From positions 1 through 14,036 of the forward strand of contig JAPEVF010000981.1 of assembly GCA_029747585.1 (NCBI GenBank): a stretch of DNA of 14,036 bases, written 5' to 3'. Both the position numbers and the translations under genes were made by a program. Shown one piece after another: positions 1-9,412 of this stretch. The stretch is from Pleurotus djamor (Eukaryota > Basidiomycota > Agaricomycetes > Agaricales > Pleurotaceae). How positions within the stretch are numbered: position 1 is the first letter of the stretch; every line of letters starts with the position of its first letter. The notes under the pieces were generated by a model. That model was not told the DNA's origin. It saw nothing but the letters and a program-made list of their open reading frames with translations, and made no database searches.

Positions 1-129
1 GCTCGATTCGGTAAAAAGTGATAAGCGCGCGCTTGCCCTTTCTAGCCGCGGAGTCAAATAACTGTGCCCCGACAGGCTGGCTCAGCCATCCTAATAAGGC
101 AGCGTCTACAATTATATCCCCAGCCAGAC

Positions 130-3100
130 CTAGGCTACAGCCATTGATTTTGTGACGAATTCCCTGGCTACAGCCTTTGTTTTTCTGTAAATTTTACAGC
201 TATGGCTCGAAAAGAGTCCTTCAGTAGCTTCGAGGGGTATAGAGGCGGGAGACGTGACGTTCTCTGCATTTGTAGTGACGCCAGAGCCCTCAGTAGCGTC
301 TGGGGACATAGAAGGCGGAGGCATTTCGTTCTCTGCGTTTGTAATGGTGTTAGAGGCGCCGGGAACTTGCTGTGGCGAAGGCGCGTCGGGAACTTGCTGT
401 GGCAAAGGCGCATCAGGAACTTGCTGTGGCAAAGGCGCATTGGGAACTTGCTGTGGCAAAGGCGCATCGCGGGAAACTGGTGCATCAGGCTGCTTGACGC
501 GACGATTGGCACGCATATCTCCGTCATAAGGAGCAATATCTTCGAGGTTCAAAGTACTGGCAGAGGAAGGGAGAGCCTTGTGGCGGGGCTTGGGACAATG
601 GCGGGTAGACAAGGAGGGGACAACGACTTTGAAAATAATCTATTTAGAAAGTAAAGGTGGGTGATAAGCATGATTACGCACCTGCTACTGGCGGAAACTT
701 TTTCTGAGGTGCCACTCTCTTATTCTTAGACGAAGGAGGCCCTGTTTCTTCCACTACCCTCGCCTCACCGCCTGGCACCGCAGAAAGTTCAGGAGACGGT
801 GAGTGGAGGCGTGGCCGACGTTGGACTGGCTGAAATTCTTCGCCATCTTCCTCGGAGTCCGAAGGTAAGATCTTGCGCTTCGGAGGCCTCTCTTCATCCG
901 CTCGAACATCTCCCTTTGATGGCTCTTCAACTTGTGTCTCCCCTGTCTGCTCCAACTCATTCTCATCCACTCCGGGTGTTGGCATTGCGCGGTTTGGACA
1001 CGATTTACCCCCCTCGCCGTCATCTTCCGCCACTTCCAGGGCAGCAGCTTTCAACATCTTTGGCACCCTCTCTCCATCCCCCTCTTCCACCGCAGTGCGC
1101 GTAGCCTTCTTCAACGTTTTCGCGGCGGTTTTGGAGCTCTTGGAGGGTGGCTCAGAGGGAAGGGCAGCAGCTTTTGAGCGTGTGATACGAGTGGGAGGTA
1201 TTTCCAAAGGTAGGTCATTGTCAGAGCCGGAAGAAACATACTCAGGCGAGATCTTCCTCAAGCGCGGCTTGCTTCCAGAAGGAACTCGAGATGCTGCTTT
1301 TCCTTTTCTACCTTTGACACGTGTCTTGGCACGGGCATCGTGTGCGTCGTGTGGCAGCCGTTTGAGGCCCAAAGCGTCCGTGGTCCCATCAGCAAAGAGG
1401 CGAAGACCGCGGGGAAGGAGAGAGCCGGACGCGGGTGCCGCGTGGAGAATGACTGGGAGTTTGTTTTTCTCAGCAGCTGAAATAGGAAACGTTTGATATC
1501 AATAAGAAGGAGAAGCTAAATATCTGTTTTGTTGAAAAAACATACCATCTTGGTCGGCTGCCGAGAGCTTGACAAAATTCAATGTACCTTCCTCGAGGCA
1601 TTGCATAAGGAGGCTGGTGTGGAAGGATGTACACCCTGTGATTCCACGACAGGCCATCGGCTCGCCGTTTGCTTTGACCTCCTTCCCAGGAAACATTACC
1701 TCTTGCGGCCAGCCTTGGAGAGCATAACCCTCTTTGGCAAGAATACCGGGCATCGTGCCCCAGGGAAACGCCGATGTTGATGACGTTTTGAGAACCAAGC
1801 CGACAGAAGCTGAAGAAGACGTTTCAAAAAGACGTCCAAAAAGAGTTGGTTTAAGAAAGAACGAACCAGCTTTCTCTGCAAGCATTGCACGCAACTTGTG
1901 GTAGTGATCCTTGAATTCCTCAGCAGAGGTTGAGAGGGTCGTGGACTGAGGCACAGCCGTAGCACCGGCAGCCGTAGCGGGCAAGGGATGCTTGCGAATG
2001 CGCGGCACTACCGGGCCTGCAACAGGTTCCTCGTTATTCGCCTCAATTAGCAAATCCGAGGTGACATTTCTCGAGCCAAGGATAAGCAGACAAAATCGAC
2101 GATCACAAAAAGAGTACTCACTGCACATGGGCAATAAAATGTGCCAGCAAATCGCTGTCGGGCATTTTGAACTTCGTTTCTGCAAACTTTGACAAGCGGT
2201 GAGACCAAGAGGGAGAAGAGAGAAGCGGCTGAGTCCTACCTCCTTGCAAGCCCCGGTAGAGAAGCACGAACTCATCCCTTTGTCCTGATGGATGTTCGAG
2301 CCGCATAGCAAGAAGAAGCCCTCGAACCCTTTTTTCTCCCCCCCAGCCAAAATTGTTTGAAGGTTCTTGATGTGGTTGTTCCACTCGCTGCGGCGAGCGT
2401 GTACCGTTTGAGATGGTTTCTTGATATCTGCCATGGCCTCTTTAGCCTCCAAGATTTGCGAGTAAGTAAGAGGGTGCTTCTTCTTGTAAAGATCCCAGGC
2501 TCTCCCTGCGAGGCTGTTGATGTTGTTGAGTTCTTCGGCAGCTGATCAAACATCAAACGTCAATCAAAGGGGATCCATAACAAGGCTGAAACGCACTTGG
2601 AGTAATATTGAGATGGGTGAGGACATGGGCTTGTTCGCTGTGGAAGTAGGCAAGAAATCGACGCCAGTCCTGCTGCCCTTGGCCTTTGCTTTGCTTGCCG
2701 AAACGACGGGATAGCTTGGAGCGGATGTAGTCTTCGGAAACACCAGCCAGCTTGGAGAGAGAGGCAATCACAGAGCAGAGAAGGTCGACGCCACAGGTAA
2801 CAATGTCCAAGCTGGCCGCTGGTGTACGTCCTTTGAAAGCATCTCCATTTGTAGGCTCGTTTGGCAGCTCATCCTCATCGGATTCCAAAACCGACACAGC
2901 TCGAGTTCGCCGAATAACGGGGGTCAGCCCAAACTCCTCAGGAGCCACTTCAACCCCAGACGCTTTGGTCAGGAGATATTGGGAGACGGCAGGGAGGGAA
3001 GGGTCGANTGGATGGTAAGGTAGGGGTAGGCGTGAAGTGAGCAGGAGGGGAGCTGCGATGCGCAGGTGTGGAAGTGGCAGGGTCCAGCGACTCTGCTAAA

Positions 3101-3884
3101 AGAGGAATGAACTTGGCAAAGATTGCCTCGCCTGAGGAAGATTTGGCAAGGACGGCTTGAGCAGTATCAACACCACTGCTGGGCTTGGGTCGACGGGACT
3201 GAGGTGATGGCGAAGGGGGGTAAGAGGAATCAGGGGAATCAGGTGGAGAGCAGGAGGCATTGCTTGTCGGCTCGTGTGGGTCACCAGAGATAGACTCTTG
3301 GGCACGTAGAGGTGTGGGAGGAGCTCGTTGAGCAGCAAACTCGCGGGTCGTTCGAGTGGCATGAGGCGTTAACTTGATTTGACGCTTTTGCAGAGGATGC
3401 AGAATGTTTGTGGGGTCCGGTATGTCGCGAGCTCCCCCTGCTTGTTGCTTAATTGGAGAGTCAGGGTCACAGTCTGTGTCACCAACCGCGTCCAGCTCTG
3501 AATCTGCCAGAAGCAATGTAGAATGAGACGCAAGAAAACACCGCAAGCGTACGAAGACTCACCAGAACCAGGAGGTGGAGGGTATTCCTCAAGACCTTCG
3601 TCGTCATCATCAAAGAGACGACTGGGGTCACCCAAGTCAGGCAACTGGGAACCTTGAGGCGGTCCGTTGTCGTATGCAGACAGGACTTCTTCCAATACCG
3701 CTGGGGGTAGTTCTTGAAAGCCGGGAATGCCATAAGCTTCGTCGTTGTCGTCATCGTGGATGCCGTAGTCAGGATCAGAGCGGTCAGGGACCAAGCTCGG
3801 ATGGGCCGTGGCAGAATCGTCAGAATCACCATCGTGGGCACCATAGTCAGGCTGGGACATGTCTGGATTGAAGGATCGAGACAT
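130..3884 (-). CDS. Uncharacterised large low-complexity nuclear-type protein, 7 exons (~1136 aa)
   Basis: Function not recognised. Exons on the minus strand: 3884-3563, 3503-2597, 2541-2240, 2186-2122, 2069-1546, 1476-682 and 626-130. Introns are 52-69 bp, with donors such as GTGAGT, GTGCGT and GTATGT; frame is kept across all six junctions if the ambiguous base at 3008 is ignored. I chose the ATG at 3884; another in-frame ATG lies eight codons in. Residues 1-107 are acidic with a repeated PDYG-x-HD motif. Residues 108-300 are Ser/Pro/Thr-rich. About 300-530 is the most ordered-looking part. Near 633-660 are FPWGTMP and WPQEVMFPG, which recall from memory an expanded family of unknown Agaricomycete proteins (unverified). 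Residues 707-971 are Lys/Arg/Ser/Glu-rich with basic clusters such as PPKRK that look like nuclear localisation signals. The last exon holds four 9-residue repeats (about 1025-1060). It is divergent from the gene at 4577. It could be a host gene or a transposon passenger. Confidence 0.75.
259..396. repeat. Older 69-bp tandem duplication beside the minisatellite
   Basis: Two diverged 69-bp units (23 codons) start at about 259 and 328. On the minus strand each begins with TNAEN and ends near a P-x-ATEG motif (SPDATEG and PLEATEG). They lie downstream of the 27-bp array in the same exon and partly overlap its first unit at the edges. They show that this exon has repeatedly grown by in-frame duplication. 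Confidence 0.6.
361..468. repeat. 27-bp minisatellite, four copies, in coding sequence
   Basis: Four head-to-tail 27-bp units start at 361, 388, 415 and 442 and differ by only one to three bases. The first carries a few substitutions; the others are nearly identical. Because 27 is a multiple of three the array stays in frame. On the minus strand it encodes four copies of the nonapeptide DAPLPQQVP, with minor variants (N for D, S for L), in the last exon of the 130-3884 gene. A Pro/Gln-rich linker is the likely product. Copy number should be variable between strains. Confidence 0.95.
3008..3008. other. Ambiguous base, probably a spurious insertion
   Basis: A single N lies in the second exon of the 130-3884 gene. 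Counted as a base, it shifts the frame and the exon hits a stop at 2950. If it is dropped, the codons on either side join in one frame (reading ...LPS, I, DPSLP...) and continue open to the donor at 2596. The simplest reading is an insertion error in the assembly rather than a disabling mutation. Confidence 0.7.
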
Positions 3885-4576
3885 AAGTCCTAATATTACA
3901 AGTGTTGTCAGCGGCGGTAACCACGTACAAAGCATGTGAGGGAGGCGTACAGTTATGATTTAGTTTTAAGAATATATGTTTGGGGTAGGTTGGGTTTTGT
4001 CTAGCCAGAAAGTTGAGAAATTCGACGAGGATGGGCAAGGAAAGAGGCGTACGTAGCAATTGAGGAAAATGAGTCCTGCACCGGCACGGGAAGGAGGTTG
4101 GGCAAGCAACATGATAGGTATCCTTTTTGAATGCTGCAGAGTTTCCTCATTTCGGGGGAAGCTGACCATCAAAGGAAATCTCCTTGGTGAACGAAGAACG
4201 AAGCAGAGATAGCAGGAAGTAGTAATAATTGGTGGAATGATCATCGGTGTCGAATTGGGAATGCCTCGTGGCACGCTGAGATCTCCACGATGGAAGAGCG
4301 CCAGCCAATCACAAAGAGAATAATGAATGACCTATGTTGAACTCACTCTGACGAGCTCAAATCAATATGATTAATTCCCTCACACCATCTATTCGTTATC
4401 CTGTAGGCTGCCCCATTCGAACGATGCTGGTTTTGAGGGCGTTGGACCGAAATCAAGTATCGGGAACTTGACTCTCATCCAACGTTGATCAACAACCACG
4501 ATCACAAGTGAAATACTGCCCACCTCATTTCTCCGCTATGGGACGGTGTGCAAAATATCTCACCTATGCTGACAAG
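3885..4576. promoter_or_regulatory. Divergent intergenic region with a CCAAT box
   Basis: This 692-bp stretch separates two genes transcribed away from each other (starts at 3884 minus and 4577 plus). I see no convincing coding sequence in it. A CCAAT pentamer is at 4305-4309 (plus strand), a plausible Hap-complex site for either gene, about 270 bp from the right-hand start. A perfect 10-bp palindrome, GTTGATCAAC, is at 4484-4493. No TATA box at a convincing distance was found. AG dinucleotides just upstream of 3884 leave room for a 5' UTR intron in the left gene. Confidence 0.35.
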
Positions 4577-5230
4577 ATGGCTGCTACCCGCGCACGGCAG
4601 CAAGCTTACTCACAAACACCCCAGTATGTTCATGTACGACCCCTTCTAGTATATGTACGCTGACTACAAAACATACATCATAGCGCTCAGCAACTTCGTC
4701 TCGAACGGAAGAACACCGCTTGCCCAACTCCTTCCAGGCGAAAGGCCGCCAAGTTGCCGCATGTCGATGTCCTTCCCGAGACCCTGATCATGTTGGCAAA
4801 CCAAACCCTGCCTACTACTTATCTATTTCGGGAGGCCGAACGAAGTGAAGATTTGTTGGATGAAACAGAGGTGGCTCTATATGACGACGATCCACCCTAT
4901 GCAATCGAGACAAAGAAATATGATGGCGACTACGAGGCGTATACTTCAAAAATGATTGAAGTCATGGGAGGCCGTCGGTCAAGACAACATAGACAAGTGA
5001 AGGCATTCCTAGAACAACAGCGGATCAAGATGTCCCCAGCAGCTTTTCAGAGGAGAGTTGAATCTGAGCTAGGCCAGGAAATGCTGCTATGGCACCGACT
5101 TCGTGCATTCTGTGAGGAACATGTCGACGAACTACGGCACAAAGAGATGGCTCTGAACAAATTGGAGTGGCGTTCGCGTTGGGTCAAGGTGCTTTATGAC
5201 ATTGCAAAGGATTACCGCTCCGCCGCTTGA
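4577..5230 (+). CDS. Uncharacterised charged protein, 2 exons (197 aa)
   Basis: Function not recognised. Exon 1 is 4577-4623 and exon 2 is 4684-5230, joined across a 60-bp intron with a GTATGT donor and a TAG acceptor; the split codon is His16. The ATG sits in a good context (ACAAGATGG). The N terminus is basic and Gln/Arg-rich. Residues 60-80 are acidic (a DDD cluster). From about residue 85 the chain is highly charged with likely long helices and frequent Trp/Leu, for example MLLWHRL and KLEWRSRWVKVLYD near the end. No signal peptide, membrane segment or zinc-binding cluster is visible. It ends 39 bp from the end of the convergent KDZ-Ulp1 gene, so the two genes are tail to tail. It may be a host gene or a passenger of the transposon. 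Confidence 0.65.
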
Positions 5231-5269
5231 ACTACATAAATACATCTTCATGTTGGTACAAATCTACAA

Positions 5270-8200
5270 CTATTTGCGTCTGGGTGTTTGAGGTGGTGTG
5301 GTATGTTTTGGCTTGGTGAGGTTCTTGTTTTGTCGGACATGAGGAGGTTGGCGTAGCACCAGCTCGTATAGTGTGCGCCTGAACCCACAAATATGTTCAT
5401 CACGTAGCCCAGTAAGGTGACGACCCTTCAATACAGCAGTGATGCCTGCTAACACCCAGAGGCCACAGTCATAGCTGTTCTTCTGGACGGCCTTCACCTG
5501 CGTAAATAAAACTGGAATCAGTGAAAATTGGAGGGTTTCAGATGGAAGGCGGGTGCGCTGACATAACCTGGCCTCGCAACCCATCCCTCGGCTACTAAAC
5601 GGCACGGTTTTCCTAAACGATTTGACAACACAATCAACCGCGTTATAAGTTGCATCAGGTCCTTTGGGGAAAAACATAAACGTCAATGTTACACGGAAAT
5701 GACACTAGCACTATGACTAACCTCAATGTCTCGACACCACGAGGTCTTCGCGGCAAAGCTGTCCATCATGTGAATCCGTTGTTGATACGGGTATGCCACA
5801 CAAAGCACCCAGTGTGATTCCGGCGAGGGCCGGTGGATGGGGAACACCCATACTGTTTTGTCCCAGTAATTCAAAGGCGCAACGTGCTTCCAAAGCACTT
5901 CGTCAGAAGCATTCCCTCGCAACCGAACAAGGTCATGGGTGCTGAAGAGGGCGGTTCTTGAGGCAGCAGCATAGTAGCTTGGCAGAGAAGGGTCGGAGTA
6001 GAGTGATTGGATCATTCTGGCGCATCCATTGATGCAGACATCGTCCAGCCATGCCGTGGGTTGAGCTAGCAGTTGTATTGCTTCATGGTCAATGACAAAT
6101 CCATTTACCGAACGAGAGAGAGCCGAGGATGCAACAGGTGTTGGAGTTCCGAGGGTTGATTCGACCGAGGCCAAGGCATTACCGTCGATCAAAAGGTTGT
6201 CCTATAAGTCCATTGATCAACAAGAGAAGGTGGAAAACAAGTCAAGCTTATTGAACATACTGGGCGGGACCAAACAATTTCGGTCTTTCCAAAGAGATCG
6301 TTCCCAACGTCAGGCAGTGCCTCGTGGCTCGAAAGGGGGGTGGAAGCAGCACCCGATTCACGATCAGGATATTCATCGGCGAGGGAACCTGAGGACAAGC
6401 CTAGCTCTTCATCAAGAATATCAGAGAGTATGACCTCCTCGACTTCAAGGGCTGGCTCTTCGTGACCAGGGGCTTGTTCTTCGTCTTCAAGGATCTGCGC
6501 TTCAATTGCCACGATGGTAATGGTTGTATTAAGTTGAGTTTGTGGAGCGTATAGCAACGGTCGATCAGAGGAAGTTCTTGAGGCAGAGGGGACGGATAAG
6601 GCATTGGACCATCGGTCCGTGAGACGACGGACAGTCTGTTGATAGAGCTGTAAACGTAAGGTCAATGGTTCATCTGTGATGATGGAGAAGATCAATGAAA
6701 AGTAAGAGTTAGGAATCGTTAAATCTTTGCTCACTTTTAGGGTCATTCAACGCCATCTCCACACCGCGTGACTCGGCCTTGATCCAAGAGGACATGTTGT
6801 CGACTTCCCATAAAATCCGCTGCTGTTCTTCTTGACATCGGTTGAATTTATGCATCGCACGGATTCCGTTGCGCACACCAAGGTTCTCCAACCATCTGGG
6901 TACGCTTGTCTCCGAGGGACTGATCCACACGTCCTCCAGAAGGCTTTGAGCATCACGTAGAACACTCAGCTGAGTTGGCAGTGGCTCGGGAAGGGGGACG
7001 CGCCACGAAGGGTCATACAGCTCTCTGAGCGATTCACATAAACTGTTAAACTTGGTGATGGCTTTGAACAACGCCGGTTTTCGTTTTGTGATCGCCTGTC
7101 GTGTGCGCTGATGTTTCTTTGTGCCTGAACGTCGAACAAACGTGAATGCTGCGTCACAAGCGGAAGGGCTGAGCCTGGGCATTCTTACCTAATGCTTGAT
7201 TGCGTCCGCCAACTGCCTGATCTAACCTGTCCCATTCAAAGAAGCTTCCAACGGCACGTTTGCGTATATGAATCTTGAGATCGTGTAAAACAAGAAGCGT
7301 CCGCACGAAGTCAAAGCTGCAGTGCTGAAGCTCTGGATATCTGTCAGAGACACTTAGCGTGTTGTAAATTGCATCAGCTTGACTACGAAGCTTATCACTT
7401 GTGGCTACAAGCTCGGGCAAAATGGTAAGTGCCGGCTGGGTAGTAGCACTAGACGATAATGCTGCTTGGGCGGCCTTGACGGAAGCGGCAACCGTTTCAA
7501 CTTCTGACTGAAGGTGAAGGATTGTGTCAAGTTCCTGTTTCAGTCGAAGCGGGGTGTCTGGGGCGAGAGAGATTGTATCGTGAGATGAATCATGATATCC
7601 AAGCAACTGATTGGAACAACACTTACGGGCTTTAGAGGAGAGCTGAGCTTTGCGTTGGGCCGCCCATTCAACAGAAAGCTCTTCAATGGATATACCTCCC
7701 AAACGAATCGCATCACGGCTCTGTTTGTATTCTTTCTTGGCAAACGCAGTCCGTCGCGAAATCCAATCACCAAGATCTTCGCGGTGTGATGCCCCGATAG
7801 AACTAAAGAGTCGATCAAGCAGCCAGAGACGGCGTGTCCTCTGTCCGTGATGAAACTTAGTGGTTGTCAGACGTATGCACAAGAACTCACTCCAGATGTT
7901 CTCGTGATCCCAATGATTCTTCGGGATTGCGACCAAAGTCGCTCGACGGCCTCACCATCTGTGAGTCCAAGTCCGACTTGGAGGCGCGGGTTGTAGACAA
8001 GCTGGCAGGACCATTGGTGAGCATAAGCGTGCATGGCGCTTGTGGTGAAGGACAAGCGACGCGTAATGTCTGGTCGCAACATGGCGGGATACTGGAGACA
8101 TGAGGAGTTCACCAATAAGCATACACCGGCTACGCCTATAGAATTGATAATTGACTTACAATTTCCAAAGAGCGATGCATTACACATCCCACATCGTAAA

Positions 8201-8517
8201 GCACAACAACTGTGGAATTTGGAGGAATCTGGTTAAACAGATGCTCGATAAGCGCGACGGCATATTTCTGTTGCTCGCCTGGGGTATCGATGTTAGCTGC
8301 AAATAGAGGTATACCATGGCGGCAGACCAGGGCACTGCAGCCGTGGTCGTCAAACTGCTCTGCGTTAGATTTTGATCGATTTTCATTTGCGGCGTCATGC
8401 GAACGTTGACATGCATCAATGGCTTCGTCGGGCACAGGCATTGTGACTTGTGTTGACTTTTTCTTACGTGCCTTCTCTATTCGCTCCCCCACAGTGTCAA
8501 CTTCTTCTTTGGAAAGG
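5270..8517 (-). CDS. KDZ transposase fused to a Ulp1-like (C48) protease, 5'-truncated
   Basis: Nine exons on the minus strand: 8517-8160, 8091-7891, 7840-7627, 7557-7189, 7124-6735, 6673-6261, 6201-5722, 5661-5568 and 5511-5270. Introns are 50-69 bp, and the exons give 919 open codons with no stop or frameshift. The first visible codons (LSKEEVD) are internal to the family, and there is an in-frame TAA just upstream, inside the adjoining repeat. Numbering from there, KDZ motifs are CRHG (65-68; CRHD in relatives, as I recall), IDTPGEQQKY (76-85), LYDVGC with Asp108, HAYAHQW (140-146) and GLGLTDGEAVERLW (159-172). A helical region with EDVWISP follows, then an acidic linker (about 540-640). 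The protease domain has WLDD (699-702), SHWVLC with His778, MMDSF with Asp795, Gln849 and NSYDCGLW with Cys855, so its triad is complete. As I recall the family, the N-terminal Cys cluster and the first RNase H strand with its catalytic Asp lie upstream; they are absent here. The transposase is therefore probably inactive, but the protease could be functional. Confidence 0.93.
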
Positions 8518-8546
8518 TGTTATGGTCCAATCATCCCCTAACACCT
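8516..8546. repeat. Inverted repeat at the transposase/LTR-like junction
   Basis: GGTGTTA at 8516-8522 is matched by TAACACC at about 8539-8545, with a spacer that also pairs partly (TGG and CCCC). The left arm crosses the point where KDZ coding sequence stops. It could be the element terminus or a footprint of the rearrangement. Confidence 0.5.
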
Positions 8547-9139
8547 AACTCCTATCCTTGCCCCTTTTACCATTACTCTTACCTTTCCTCCGACGAGCTC
8601 CGCCTGCTCCGACGTTTCCTTCGACTTAGCCATATCCTCTCCTTGGACCCTTTCCTGCCTCATGTCTAGACACATGTTCCCCTTGGCAATACCTTGGCTC
8701 CTCATGTTACTACTGCTGCTCTATTACATACAGTAGGTACCTCTAGTATATATACAGGCACCCCAAGTAGAGTTACGGCTAGTCGAAATATCAGTTCTAG
8801 TTTCCCCTCACTAGGTGCTCCGTGCACAAGGTCGCTCCGACGTCTCTCCGTCATCTCCGCTCCTCTTCTTTATCGTCAAGTTCCATTCTCATTCCCTCTC
8901 TCCTTTCTCACTAGTCACTAGTTGACTTAGTCTCTACTCGTACGACTCTCCGCTAGCTCCGCTACCTCCGACTCGTACTTTCTTATCTATCTCTACTGGA
9001 ACCATTGAAAGAGTGGGTGATCAAGTTAATAACTTGATCGCTGGTTCATCTCGTCTCCTCCGACATCTCCGACGTCTCCTCCGACTCTCTCCTAGCCCCC
9101 TAGGAGCTTCCCCTGTCCTCGTTCCTACGCGCCTTAACA
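8518..9139. mobile_element. Solo-LTR-like element or remnant next to the broken transposase
   Basis: The block is 622 bp with short inverted ends, TGTTA at 8518 and TAACA at 9135-9139, as in retrotransposon LTRs. It has a TATATATA box at 8747-8754. Composition differs sharply from both sides: the plus strand is pyrimidine-rich with at least seven CTCCGAC words. Coding similarity of the KDZ gene begins exactly at its left edge. No 5-bp target duplication is visible (AAAGG on the left, TCACC on the right), and no KDZ coding sequence resumes on the far side. A clean solo-LTR insertion is thus not supported; insertion followed by deletion or recombination fits better. The orientation is uncertain because the TATA run is symmetrical. 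I see no convincing ORF in it. Confidence 0.5.
9019..9039. repeat. Perfect 9-bp inverted repeat, 3-bp loop
   Basis: GATCAAGTT and AACTTGATC flank AAT inside the LTR-like block. A second hairpin, CTCCTAG / CTAGGAG with a 4-base loop, lies near 9092-9109. No poly-T tract follows either, so they are not called as terminators. Confidence 0.6.
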
Positions 9140-9412
9140 TCACCCAAGAGATCTAACCGACAAATCTGCATACTACGAGAAATGTGACATCGTGCCGCTA
9201 AGATGGCATACGCTCTTTCGATAATTATGTTGAGGTTGTGCTTGAGACGGCTGCGATAGGCTTGGACATTTTACATTAGAAAGAGCGAAGCGGGGGATCA
9301 TTGTCCATTCTACGCGATCAGTCGCGACCGGACCATTGATGGTCACGTGATGTGAATTCCCGAATGATGTTTCGATCTTTGATCACAAGTCAGGATACAC
9401 TCAAGATCCACG
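9140..9412. promoter_or_regulatory. Upstream region of the RING gene with a CACGTG box
   Basis: No gene is seen here. The palindrome TCACGTGA at 9343-9350 contains CACGTG, the core of bHLH binding sites, and lies about 63 bp before the start codon at 9413. On the minus strand I looked for a continuation of the KDZ N-terminal exons and saw none. Confidence 0.3.

Noticed and set aside
202..654. Plus-strand open frames opposite the last exon of the 130-3884 gene
   Set aside because: They are antisense shadows created by the repeats; the minus frame joins upstream exons in phase and the plus frames do not.
799..1496. Long plus-strand open frames at 799-1104 and 873-1496
   Set aside because: They mirror the Lys/Arg/Ser-rich sixth exon of the minus gene; no splice logic or motif supports them.
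2118..2556. Minus frames read straight through 2118-2384 and 2272-2556
   Set aside because: Only parts are coding: 2186-2122 is a 65-bp exon, and the rest belongs to introns or to another frame of exon 3.
3966..4274. Minus open frame upstream of 3884
   Set aside because: It has no motif, lies in the divergent spacer and does not splice convincingly into the 3884 start.
5512..5567. Reading straight through this stretch of the protease gene
   Set aside because: GTTATG donor, CTGAT branch site and CAG acceptor mark a 56-bp intron; splicing gives WVARP joined to the QKNSYDCG segment as expected for Ulp1.
7841..7890. Shorter 35-bp intron ending at an AAG in the KDZ gene
   Set aside because: 35 bp is very short; the next acceptor gives a 50-bp intron and RTSG joined to RTRRLWLLDR, closer to the family.
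8694..8921. 75-codon plus open frame in the LTR-like block
   Set aside because: Low-complexity Ser/Pro/Leu composition in a pyrimidine-rich repeat, with no domain.
8518..9144. Clean solo LTR with target duplication
   Set aside because: The flanking pentamers do not match, so only an LTR-like call is made.
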